From positions 1-63,415 of the forward strand of contig SLJO01000164.1 of the NCBI GenBank assembly GCA_007135095.1: 63,415 nt of DNA, given 5' to 3'. The notes below the pieces were generated by a model. That model was given only the letters and a program-made list of their open reading frames with translations. It made no database searches and had not been told where the DNA came from. This document shows, one piece after another, positions 23,961 to 31,695 of the stretch. The translations under genes were made by a program, and so were the position numbers. The DNA is from Bacteroidales bacterium (GTDB lineage: Bacteria; Bacteroidota; Bacteroidia; Bacteroidales; PUMT01). Each line of letters begins with the position of its first letter. Positions within the stretch are counted from its first letter, which is position 1.

Positions 23961-24947
23961 CTAACGGCTTACCAGTGGTCTTTCAGGAACGCCTTCGAAA
24001 GTGATCTTAACGGGTTTGATCCTGCCGTCCTGATCAAATTCCAGTTTTTCCATGCACACAACCCTGTGATTATGATGGGTCTCTTCCAGGGGTCTTCTGT
24101 GGTAAACTATGTAGTATTCATCCTCCCCGGGAATCTGCAGGACCGAGTGGTGTCCCGCACCGGTTGCCACTTCGGGATCCTGCTGGAGAATTGTTTCTTC
24201 TCGCTCGAAGGGACCGAAAGGATTGTCTGAAATGGCATACGCCACCCTGTAATGCGGTCCTCCCCATCCCCCCTCGGACCACATAAAATAATATTTCCCA
24301 TTCCTTATAAACATAAAAGGACCCTCTACATAGTCCTCCGGCGTTATCTCCCTGTAATAAGTTCCATCCTCAAAAGGTGCCAGCCCGGTGAAATCATCCT
24401 TGAGCTTAACAACATTACAATGGCCCCAGCCACCATAATACATGTAATAAGTCCCGTCGGTATCTTTAAAAACATACTGATCTATTGGCTGGGCGCCGTT
24501 TACAATTTCATTTATCAATGGTGTGCCAAGAAGATCCCTGTATGGTCCCTGCGGCTGATCGGAAACTGCCACACCAATTCCGCCTGCCTGGCCTTCATGC
24601 ACATCGTTGGCAGCAAAGAAAAAATAGAATTTCCCATCCCTTTCAACAGTCCCCGGTGCCCACATCGCACTATCCGCCCACTGAACCGCCGCGGTATCAA
24701 GGATCCGTTCGTGCCTGGTCCAGTTTACCAGATCGGGCGAAGAAAAGCAATCAAAGAAAACCTGCCGGTCATAGTAATCAGAATATGTTGGGAAAATCCA
24801 GTACAGGTCGCTATAAACTGCTGAGGCCGGGTCAGCATACCACCCATCAAAAAGAGGGTTTCCGGAATATTCCTTCCCGGCATTTCCGGAAAACTGGCAG
24901 GATGGTAAAATCAGGATGATTGAAAATAAAAACAAAAATGCTCTCAT
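23961..24947 (-). CDS. Glycoside hydrolase family 43 lipoprotein
   Basis: The protein begins MRAFLFLFSIILILPSC, a lipoprotein signal with Cys at 17. The five-bladed propeller GH43 signature follows: catalytic base D in WYADPA, a WAPGTVERDGKFYFFF blade, the pKa-modulating D in PIDQYVF, and the general acid E in DYVEGPFMF. At 328 residues it is one catalytic domain with no extra binding module. It probably removes arabinose or xylose side chains outside the cytoplasm. It sits between the Gfo/Idh/MocA and aldo/keto reductase genes on the same strand. Confidence 0.9.
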   Translation of the reverse strand: MRAFLFLFSIILILPSCQFSGNAGKEYSGNPLFDGWYADPASAVYSDLYWIFPTYSDYYDRQVFFDCFSSPDLVNWTRHERILDTAAVQWADSAMWAPGTVERDGKFYFFFAANDVHEGQAGGIGVAVSDQPQGPYRDLLGTPLINEIVNGAQPIDQYVFKDTDGTYYMYYGGWGHCNVVKLKDDFTGLAPFEDGTYYREITPEDYVEGPFMFIRNGKYYFMWSEGGWGGPHYRVAYAISDNPFGPFEREETILQQDPEVATGAGHHSVLQIPGEDEYYIVYHRRPLEETHHNHRVVCMEKLEFDQDGRIKPVKITFEGVPERPLVSR

Positions 24948-25063
24948 TACAGTTTTTTATGATTATAATTCCATAGCTGTCGTGCGCCGAAAAGATAACC
25001 CGGGATTATGAAGTTTCCCGATACCGGTCACCTTTGCCTGTTTTGCTAAACGGTTGTTTTACC

Positions 25064-26317
25064 CTAAATTCTCCAGGGTGACCTCATCGGCTGGTTGACC
25101 AGAAGGTTCGCTGCGGGATCGTTTACAAACTCACATTTATCAGGGTCAAAATTCAGCGAACGTCCAAGCCTGAGAGCTGTAACGGCTATATTTACCATTG
25201 TGCATGACCGGAAACCGTTTTCTTCATTTAGGGCAAATTTCTGTCTCTTCCTGACTGCTTCGGAAAAATCAGTAACCTGGGGTTCGGGATCGGGAAATGA
25301 ATCAAGTTTCTTTTGGAGGTCAGGGATGTCGGACTGGAAACCCCGGAAAAGTTTTCCATCGGGTCCTTCCAGATATGCTGCATTTTTATCTTTATTCTCG
25401 CCATCAAGGATAACTTTGCAGCCATCTTCATAGGTCAGCTCGATACGCCTGAATGTCCCTGCAGCGTCATGATGCTGTTGCGGCGCATCAACGTCAACAC
25501 GGATCGGGCTGGTATCATCTTTCCTGAGAAAATACTGGACCGGGTCCAGGTAATGCTGGCCCATATCCCCCAGTCCGCCGCCATCATAATCCCAGTATCC
25601 GCGAAACGTATCATGTACCCGATGAGGGTGGTATGGTTTAAAGGGAGCGGGGCCGAGCCACATATCATAATCCAGTTCAGGAGGCACGGGTTGTACATCC
25701 AGATCGGTTTTTCCTACCCATATGAACCTCCAGTCGAAACCCGTTGCGGCATTTATTGTTACCTTTAAAGGCCAGCCCAGCAGTCCGCTGTCCACAAGCT
25801 TTTTGATGGGACGCACTGTAGTGCCCATTCCGTAGAAGTTACCGCGGAAACGGAACCAGGTATTCAGCCGGAAAATCCGGCCATACTGCTTCATTGCCTC
25901 CTTTACCCTGATGCCTTCCCCTATCGTCCGGGTCATTGGCTTGTCACACCATACATCCTTTCCGGCCCTGGCTGCATCAATGCTCATTATACCATGCCAG
26001 TGGGGAGGTGTGACGATATGCGCAATGTCAACGCTGGGATCGAGAAGTAATTCGCGATAATCACGATATTCTTTCACCGGATACCCAATGGCTTTTTTTG
26101 CCAGGGCAAGGTGGTTCGTGTCAACATCACAGATAGCTGTAACGCGTGTTCCATCATATCCGGCATGTCCCCTGCCCATAGTACCTACTCCGATAATCCC
26201 CTTGGTAAGCTGATCAGAGGGAGCAATATAATTTTTCCCGCCTAATACCCTGGCAGGAATAATTGTAAAAGCAGCAGCTGTGACTGCTCCTTTTTTAATG
26301 AATTTTCTTCTGTCCAT
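25064..26317 (-). CDS. Gfo/Idh/MocA family oxidoreductase with twin-arginine-like leader
   Basis: The ATG at 26317 gives MDRRKFIKKGAVTAAAFTII, a Tat-like leader with RR near the start, so the enzyme may be exported folded. A Rossmann fold follows (GIIGVGTMGRGHAG; AICDVD), then VTPPHWHGIMSIDAARAGKDVW and the DKP catalytic-lysine motif in CDKPMTRT. A C-terminal alpha/beta domain includes GGGLGDMGQHYLDPVQYF. Exported members of this family act on glycosides using tightly bound nicotinamide cofactor. The GH43 and DUF1080 neighbours fit this. The substrate is unknown. Confidence 0.88.
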   Translation of the reverse strand: MDRRKFIKKGAVTAAAFTIIPARVLGGKNYIAPSDQLTKGIIGVGTMGRGHAGYDGTRVTAICDVDTNHLALAKKAIGYPVKEYRDYRELLLDPSVDIAHIVTPPHWHGIMSIDAARAGKDVWCDKPMTRTIGEGIRVKEAMKQYGRIFRLNTWFRFRGNFYGMGTTVRPIKKLVDSGLLGWPLKVTINAATGFDWRFIWVGKTDLDVQPVPPELDYDMWLGPAPFKPYHPHRVHDTFRGYWDYDGGGLGDMGQHYLDPVQYFLRKDDTSPIRVDVDAPQQHHDAAGTFRRIELTYEDGCKVILDGENKDKNAAYLEGPDGKLFRGFQSDIPDLQKKLDSFPDPEPQVTDFSEAVRKRQKFALNEENGFRSCTMVNIAVTALRLGRSLNFDPDKCEFVNDPAANLLVNQPMRSPWRI

Positions 26318-26403
26318 CAAATTGAAAATAATTAAGAATTCAGAATTTCTGCCTGCCGGGGGGAGAAGAAAACAGGCTGTATTGTGCCTGTGCCAGGGGA
26401 ACG

Positions 26404-26859
26404 CTATTGCAGCAACTTTACTCTGACCGCATTGAGTCCTTTTTGCCCCTTTTCTGTCTCAAAGGTCACTTTATCCCCTTCACTAATGGGATCAAGGAGA
26501 CCATGCACATGAACGAAAATACTTTCCTGGGTTTCAATATCCTTTATAAAACCATAACCTTTGGAATCATTAAAGAAAGTCACTCTGCCGGTCCTGATCA
26601 GATCTTCAGGATCCGGTTCTTTTTGCTTGGAAACGCCGATTTCAATATCTTCTGCCTTGATGTTCTTCTTTTTGCCCGGATCGGGAGGAGTAGAGGAAAG
26701 ATTGCCTTCTTCATCCACATATGCCAACATATCATCAAGGCTTTTGCCTTTTTCAGAACTTGACTTCCGCTCTTCCTTTTTCTTAAGCTTATCCTGCTTC
26801 TTTTTAAGTCGTTTCTTCTCTTTTTCTTTTTTGTTATACGTTTCCTGTGATTTGCCCAT
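26404..26859 (-). CDS. Cold-shock domain protein with lysine-rich N-terminal extension
   Basis: The C-terminal 65 residues are a cold-shock domain: TGRVTFFNDSKGYGFIKD contains RNP1 (KGYGFI), then SIFVHVHGL (RNP2) and GDKVTFETEKGQKGLNAVRV. The first 45 residues are almost all Lys, Glu and Arg (KKEKEKKRLKKKQDKLKKKE), followed by an acidic linker. It should bind single-stranded RNA or DNA in the cytoplasm. The basic extension is longer than in 70-residue Csp proteins but is common in Bacteroidota members. Confidence 0.92.
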   Translation of the reverse strand: MGKSQETYNKKEKEKKRLKKKQDKLKKKEERKSSSEKGKSLDDMLAYVDEEGNLSSTPPDPGKKKNIKAEDIEIGVSKQKEPDPEDLIRTGRVTFFNDSKGYGFIKDIETQESIFVHVHGLLDPISEGDKVTFETEKGQKGLNAVRVKLLQ

Positions 26860-27340
26860 AGTTGTTTTTTAGTCGCTTTTTTACCGGTTATGGTTATTTG
26901 ATAGCTTTCCCGGTTGTAAAATTAATAAAAAAGAATATCATTTACCATGTAATAAAAAACACATAATTAAATATCTTATTGTCCGGAAATGTCTAAACAT
27001 GGATACAGCAACTGTATTCCGGACAACCATTACGGTATAATCACCTCATAACTATGCGAGACAATTAATCCTGGGATTCTGCCGGTCCAATGGAAATATG
27101 GATAAACCGGTAAAAAAACTGCCCTGAAAATTATATTAACCGGTATGGTTTTGGTAATTTTATATTAATAAAGCAGTCAATTACGCTTAAAACCTCTCCC
27201 CGCCAAAGCGCCAGTCGCGGACAGAAATTTGATTTCTGCCCCGCAAAGGAACCATGAACCGGAATAAGATATGAAGATCAATGGTATTTGACCTTCGGTA
27301 GCACCCGGATTCTCAATGAATAACATTAAATTTTAACATT
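26860..27340. other. Intergenic region with hairpins, no gene
   Basis: No supportable reading frame. Besides the inverted repeat at 26979-27026, there is a 7-bp hairpin CAGAAAT-TTG-ATTTCTG at 27222-27238. The region lies between the cold-shock gene and a decayed sugar dehydrogenase. Confidence 0.5.
26979..27026. repeat. 10-bp perfect inverted repeat
   Basis: TTGTCCGGAA (26979-26988) and TTCCGGACAA (27017-27026) are exact reverse complements separated by 28 nt. The same GTCCGG/CCGGAC core recurs in the palindrome at 27700-27760, on the other side of the sugar dehydrogenase remnant. Confidence 0.6.
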
Positions 27341-27680
27341 ATGGAGAAGAAAATTAATCTCAAAAGCATGGTTTTTTATGCTCCCTGATCTCCTTTATGA
27401 TCGTGCTGCTCTGCGGGGGTGCATATGAGGCTTTAACCCAGGTAAGGGTAACTGAGGAGGTTATAGAGGCGCATATAAGCAGCGAGGAGCTTGATTTCAG
27501 GATCATCCGTGTTATTGAAGGGCTTGAGCATCCCTGGGCAATAGCATGGCTCACCGATGGCCGTATGCTGGTAACGGAAAGGCCAGGACGCAGGATGTAA
27601 GGCAGGGACCCGATGGTTTTATCTATTTTGCAACCGATGAAAGCGATGGAGGAGTTTACAGGATGGAACCCATTGAATAG
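27341..27680 (+). pseudogene. Remnant of a PQQ-dependent (GSDH-type) sugar dehydrogenase
   Basis: An ATG at 27341 starts MEKKINLKSMVF. After a frame change in the T-run near 27371, the sequence continues LCSLISFMIVLLCGGAYEA, completing a signal peptide. It then reads IRVIEGLEHPWAIAWLTDGR and MLVTERPGR, the N-terminus of soluble aldose dehydrogenases. This reaches a stop at 27598. One frame over, 27600-27680 encodes RQGPDGFIYFATDESDG and GVYRMEPIE followed by a stop, the typical C-terminal end of the same family. The roughly 300 residues in between are missing. This is therefore a decayed gene with a frameshift and a large internal deletion. Confidence 0.8.
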
Positions 27681-27699
27681 CAATGATGAAATTGCCATA

Positions 27700-27760
27700 C
27701 CCGACAACACACTCCCGGATACGGCATGCCGTATCCGGACTTAGTGTCCGGTTGTCAGGG
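27700..27760. repeat. Nested palindrome element
   Basis: A perfect 24-nt palindrome at 27715-27738 (half-site CCGGATACGGCA) is enclosed by an outer stem, CCCGACAAC (27700-27708) with GTTGTCAGGG (27751-27760, one bulged A). A third overlapping stem, CCGGAC (27735-27740) with GTCCGG (27746-27751), is also possible. It lies 20 bp after the sugar dehydrogenase remnant and upstream of the MFS gene. It may be a terminator, a protein-binding site or a REP-like repeat. Confidence 0.65.
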
Positions 27761-27824
27761 CGGCGGACAGTTTGAATTACAGGCAGCAAAAAGTCTGTAC
27801 TGTTATATTATTAAATAATTCCAT

Positions 27825-27832
27825 TAATTTTG
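27825..27832 (+). promoter_or_regulatory. Candidate -7 promoter element of the MFS gene
   Basis: TAATTTTG matches the Bacteroidota -7 consensus TAnnTTTG exactly and lies 34 bp before the start codon. No clear TTTG is found at the usual -33 position. Confidence 0.35.
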
Positions 27833-27866
27833 GTCCCGTCACAATAACCGGATGTGAATCCTGAAT

Positions 27867-29063
27867 ATGAGCACGACCAGGCAAGATTCAAAAGGATGGA
27901 CAGTAGCTTTTGCAGCTTTTGGAATAAATCTGATACTGGGCATCCTGTATTCCTGGAGTTTAATACAGAAGGCCCTGGTAAATGACCGGGGATGGACCAA
28001 TACAGAGGCTTCCCTTCCCTATACAGTTTGCCTGGCGACTTTCTCCCTTGTGATGATATTCGCAGGAAAGGCGCAGGACATATACGGACCCCGGCCGGTT
28101 TCGCTTCTTGGCGGAGTACTGCTGGGTGCCGGTTTGATAATCTCGGTTTATGCCTTCAGCCCTTTACTGATGATGCTTACCTTTGGTGTCATTGGCGGAA
28201 TAGGCATCGGGTTCGGATTCTCTGCCGGCACACCATGTGCAATGAAGTGGTTTCAACCAAAGCACAAAGGAATAATTGCCGGTATAGTGGTTTCAGGGGT
28301 AGGGCTTTCTCCTGTTTATATTGCGCCGCTAACTGATTTTCTACTCAGGACTTACGGTATTCAGAATACATTTTTTTACCTGGGTATTTTTTCAGTTGCC
28401 GGCATAACCCTGCTCTCTTTGATCCTGCGAAACCCCCCGCCCGGATATAATCCGGCTTCCTCATCTGCCGTGCCTCCTGAGGATCCGGATGGTGAGCCAT
28501 CCTGGAGGGAAATATTAAAGTCCAGGATATTTATCATTTTGTGGACCTCTTTCCTTATGAGCTCTGCCGCCGGGCTGATGCTGATCGGTCACCTTGCAAA
28601 TATTGCTTCCATTCAGGCAAACTGGCAGGCCGGTTTTGTTCTGGTGGCTATCCTTGCGGTGTTTAATGCCATTGGACGCATTACAGGCGGTTACCTTTCC
28701 GACAGAATGGGGCGGACAGGCGCACTATTAATTGTGATTATTATACAGGCTGTCAATATATTCCTGTTCACTTTTTATCAGAGTATTCCCGCCCTCTTAA
28801 CGGGTTCGGTTGTTGCCGGACTTTCCTACGGTGCGCTTTTCGCCCTGTTTCCCGCCGCAACAGCCGATTTCTTCGGACTCAAAAACCTGGGTTTCAATTA
28901 CGGCCTCGTTTTTACCGGATTCGGAGTTGCAGGGATCGTTGGCCCGGTCATGGGCGGTATTGTTGCAGATGTGACCGGTACTTATACTGTCTCATACATA
29001 TTGTCATCATTGATGCTGCTTATAGCTGCACTACTCATCAGGCAATTAAAATCCCCCTTGTAA
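27867..29063 (+). CDS. MFS transporter of the oxalate/formate antiporter (OFA) family
   Basis: The 398-residue protein has twelve hydrophobic segments. The N-terminal half reads GINLILGILYSWSLIQKAL, LPYTVCLATFSLVMIFAGK, then QDIYGPRPV and GVIGGIGIGFGFSAGTPC, characteristic of OFA proteins (oxalate, formate or other carboxylate antiport). A second-half loop GRITGGYLSDRMGRTG matches the MFS cytoplasmic motif. It acts in the inner membrane. The substrate is not determined by sequence, and no oxalate-degrading genes are nearby. Confidence 0.9.
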   Translation: MSTTRQDSKGWTVAFAAFGINLILGILYSWSLIQKALVNDRGWTNTEASLPYTVCLATFSLVMIFAGKAQDIYGPRPVSLLGGVLLGAGLIISVYAFSPLLMMLTFGVIGGIGIGFGFSAGTPCAMKWFQPKHKGIIAGIVVSGVGLSPVYIAPLTDFLLRTYGIQNTFFYLGIFSVAGITLLSLILRNPPPGYNPASSSAVPPEDPDGEPSWREILKSRIFIILWTSFLMSSAAGLMLIGHLANIASIQANWQAGFVLVAILAVFNAIGRITGGYLSDRMGRTGALLIVIIIQAVNIFLFTFYQSIPALLTGSVVAGLSYGALFALFPAATADFFGLKNLGFNYGLVFTGFGVAGIVGPVMGGIVADVTGTYTVSYILSSLMLLIAALLIRQLKSPL

Positions 29064-29116
29064 TTTTCGTTTTCCGGACCACAATTGCCAAGCAAGAGCA
29101 TATTGCGAATGGAAGT

Positions 29117-29148
29117 TTTGCTTAATAAACAATCTTTCCCTATCTTTA
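29117..29148 (+). promoter_or_regulatory. Candidate Bacteroidota-type promoter of the phosphatidyltransferase gene
   Basis: TTTG (29117-29120), 20 nt, then TATCTTTA (29141-29148), seven of eight positions of TAnnTTTG. It is 88 bp before the ATG at 29237. The spacing is identical to that of the candidate at 60084-60115. Confidence 0.5.
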
Positions 29149-29236
29149 TTTGTGATGCACTGTTTAAAAGGAAAATAATTTTACCGGCTTCAACACCGCC
29201 AATTTGCACAATCCTAAAAAAAATGCATTATAATAA

Positions 29237-29821
29237 ATGAAAAAAACCACAATTTTCAATCCACCGAATTTCCTGAGTTTTTACCGGATTATAGCATTCC
29301 CTTTTATTCTTTGGCTTGCGTTGTCCGGGAAACAGGATCTCTTTGCTATTTTTTTGACTGTAAACCTGTTAACTGATATTGCCGACGGCTATATTGCACG
29401 AAAGTTTAATATGACTTCGGAGTTCGGCGCCCGGCTTGACTCCTGGGCAGATAATTTCACCTACCTGCTGGCCTTTACCGGCATATACATTTTCAAACTT
29501 GATGATTTTATGCCCAATATCGTCAGTTTCCTTATTTGGGCTGGTCTGCTGCTTTCAGCTTTATTATTTTCAGTGATCAAATTCGGAAAGTTTCCCAGCC
29601 TTCATCTTTATTCATGGAAAATCGGCGGCTATATCCAGGGTGCATTTTTTGTAATACTTTTTACCCACGACTTTATTACTCCTTTTTACTATCTTATGAT
29701 TTGCTGGGGCATCCTTTCAGCCATTGAACATATCTCCATACAAATCATCATTCCTGAAATGAGGTCCAATGCCAAAGGCCTGTACTGGGTTTTGAGAAAG
29801 GAAAAAGCACCCTGGCACTAA
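29237..29821 (+). CDS. CDP-alcohol phosphatidyltransferase
   Basis: The full catalytic motif D-x2-D-G-x2-A-R-x8-G-x3-D-x3-D is present: D47, D50, G51, A54, R55, G64, D68 and D72 (TDIADGYIARKF, then FGARLDSWAD). The rest is hydrophobic, about five to six membrane segments, and the length (194 residues) is normal. It transfers a phospho-alcohol group from CDP-diacylglycerol or a CDP-alcohol in the inner membrane during phospholipid synthesis. Which alcohol is used cannot be told. The gene converges with the tryptophan synthase-like gene. Confidence 0.92.
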   Translation: MKKTTIFNPPNFLSFYRIIAFPFILWLALSGKQDLFAIFLTVNLLTDIADGYIARKFNMTSEFGARLDSWADNFTYLLAFTGIYIFKLDDFMPNIVSFLIWAGLLLSALLFSVIKFGKFPSLHLYSWKIGGYIQGAFFVILFTHDFITPFYYLMICWGILSAIEHISIQIIIPEMRSNAKGLYWVLRKEKAPWH

Positions 29822-29902
29822 GTTCCCGGCCTTTGACCCCGAATTCCCCTGAGTAAGCCGGGGATGCTTTGATCCATATTGTTTGGATTCCGGATTGTTG
29901 TA

Positions 29903-29927
29903 CCTGCAGCCTTAAGGCTCCTGCAGG
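29903..29927. terminator. Hairpin between convergent genes
   Basis: CCTGCAG (29903-29909) pairs with CTGCAGG (29921-29927); alternatively AGCCTTAAGGCT (29908-29919) is a perfect 12-nt palindrome. It lies in the 132-bp gap between two convergent genes and could terminate both, although no T-run follows. Confidence 0.35.
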
Positions 29928-29953
29928 CAATCCCTCTGATGAGCTTCAGGAAA

Positions 29954-31318
29954 TCAAAATCCGGTTTTCGGAAGTTCCTGCAACGCCCTTTTGACTTCTT
30001 CCTCGGGATAGGAAAAATCTTCAATTTCTCCAGTCAGATACCGTGCATACGATGTCAGATCAAAATGCCCGTGTCCGCTGTGGGCAATCAAAATCGTTTT
30101 TGCCTCACCTGACTCCCTGCATTTAACTGCTTCGTCAATGGCAATTCGAATGGCATGTGATGTTTCTGGAGCAGAAATAATGCCCTCTGTACGTGCAAAC
30201 ATTATTGCAGCTTCGAAAATACCGGTCTGATGGGCAGCCCTGGCTTCAATTAAGCCAAGGTTATGCAAATGACTTACTATTGGAGCCATTCCGTGATAAC
30301 GTAATCCTCCAGCGTGAATGGCGGGGGGAATAAATGTATGTCCAAGGGTATGCATTTTAAGTAAAGGCGTCAGCCCGACCACATCACCAAAATCATAGGT
30401 ATACCTGCCCCTGGTAATTTTAGGACAACTTTCCGGTTCCACGGAAATAATGCGCATACCGGGACTTTTGCCGCTTATCTTATCCCTCATCCAGGGAAGC
30501 ATCTGGCCGGCAAAATTCGAGCCGCCCCCGACACATCCTACAATAATATCAGGATAGGCATCTGCCATCTCCATTTGCATTATTGTTTCCTCCCCGATAA
30601 TGGTCTGATGCAGGAGTACATGGTTAAGCACACTGCCCAGAGAATAATGGGTATCATCGCGCGATGCGGCATCCTCCACTGCCTCGCTTATAGCAAGTCC
30701 AAGGCTGCCGGGACACTCCGGCCATTTTTTAAGCATTTCCCTTCCGGCATTTGTGTCGGGACTGGGACTGGGAACGCACTTTGCTCCCCATGTTTCCATA
30801 AGGATGCGGCGGTAAGGCTTTTGATCATGGCTGATCCTTACCATGTAAACCTTACACTCGATATTAAAAAAAGAACATCCCATGGCAAGTGCACTTCCCC
30901 ACTGGCCGGCGCCGGTTTCCGTTGCTATGCGCCTGATTCCTTCCATTTTATTATAATAGGCCTGGGCAACCGCAGTGTTCAGTTTATGACTTCCTGCCTG
31001 GCTTGTCCCTTCATATTTATAATAAATCCTGGCCGGGGTATCCAGTGCTTTCTCCAGATTAAAGGCCCTGTGCAGAACAGTAGGCCGGTAGGTGCGGTAA
31101 ATATCCTGTACCTCATCGGGTATTTCAATCCACCGCTCAGTGCTGACTTCCTGCCTGATAAGCTCCATGGGAAAAAGAGGAGCCAGGTCCTCTGGTCCGA
31201 TCGGCTTGCCTGTTCCCGGATGAAGGACCGGTGGCAAAGGTTCGGGAAGGTCGGCCTGGATATTGTACCAGTTTGCCGGCATATCCTTCTGGTCAAGAAA
31301 CCACATTGCTCTTTTCAT
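29954..31318 (-). CDS. TrpB2-type tryptophan synthase beta chain
   Basis: The 454-residue PLP enzyme has the cofactor lysine K112 in GSHKLNTA, the substrate-binding region [13 protein letters not shown], and the phosphate-binding loop [11 protein letters not shown]. The long N-terminal extension ([20 protein letters not shown]) and the overall length mark the TrpB2 subfamily rather than classical TrpB1. TrpB2 makes tryptophan from indole and serine and often works without TrpA; no trpA or other trp gene is in the window, consistent with indole salvage. It stands alone on the minus strand. Confidence 0.92.
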   Translation of the reverse strand: MKRAMWFLDQKDMPANWYNIQADLPEPLPPVLHPGTGKPIGPEDLAPLFPMELIRQEVSTERWIEIPDEVQDIYRTYRPTVLHRAFNLEKALDTPARIYYKYEGTSQAGSHKLNTAVAQAYYNKMEGIRRIATETGAGQWGSALAMGCSFFNIECKVYMVRISHDQKPYRRILMETWGAKCVPSPSPDTNAGREMLKKWPECPGSLGLAISEAVEDAASRDDTHYSLGSVLNHVLLHQTIIGEETIMQMEMADAYPDIIVGCVGGGSNFAGQMLPWMRDKISGKSPGMRIISVEPESCPKITRGRYTYDFGDVVGLTPLLKMHTLGHTFIPPAIHAGGLRYHGMAPIVSHLHNLGLIEARAAHQTGIFEAAIMFARTEGIISAPETSHAIRIAIDEAVKCRESGEAKTILIAHSGHGHFDLTSYARYLTGEIEDFSYPEEEVKRALQELPKTGF

Positions 31319-31695
31319 CTGTATATTAAATTAATTATAGTTAGCAGCTAATTAAAGTTCAGCTTTTCAAACCCGATGGATCCCCCTGGTTTATTGACTT
31401 CGTCGATCTCACATGCATTATTTTGTCTCGTTTTGCAATAGTTTTTGGATGTGAAATTCATGTCTTTTTATGTTACACAGTATAATGGGAATTCAAATTT
31501 ACACACCTTCCTTTTAAATTAATTAGCTCTGTGCAAATTAATAATTTAAAATGAGAAAAACATTTTCCAGCTCTTTTTAATGTAATTACCGGGCCGCGGA
31601 AACCCTGAAGGTCAACCAGAGAGGTTTCCGGGTGAGAAATCCTGCCAGGACGTATCCGGGCAGGTGCATCAGCATTTATGGCAGATCAGCCTGGT
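31319..31695. other. Intergenic region between TrpB2 and PBP4 genes
   Basis: No gene is evident. The AT-rich part near 31319-31560 probably holds the promoter of the minus-strand TrpB2 gene, but I see no consensus pair. A hairpin downstream of the PBP4 stop is listed separately. Confidence 0.4.
31597..31630 (-). terminator. Possible terminator hairpin of the PBP4 gene
   Basis: CGGAAACC (31597-31604) and GGTTTCCG (31623-31630) form an 8-bp stem with an 18-nt loop, 65 bp past the stop of the minus-strand PBP4 gene. The loop is long and no T-run follows, so this is weak. Confidence 0.3.

Noticed and set aside
27397-27600. 67-aa frame as a complete small gene
   Set aside because: It is the N-terminal part of a sugar dehydrogenase that stops just before the family's C-terminal end in another frame, so it is better described as a remnant.
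30575-31351. 258-aa plus-strand frame over TrpB2
   Set aside because: It is the antisense of a well-conserved PLP enzyme and lacks any domain pattern.
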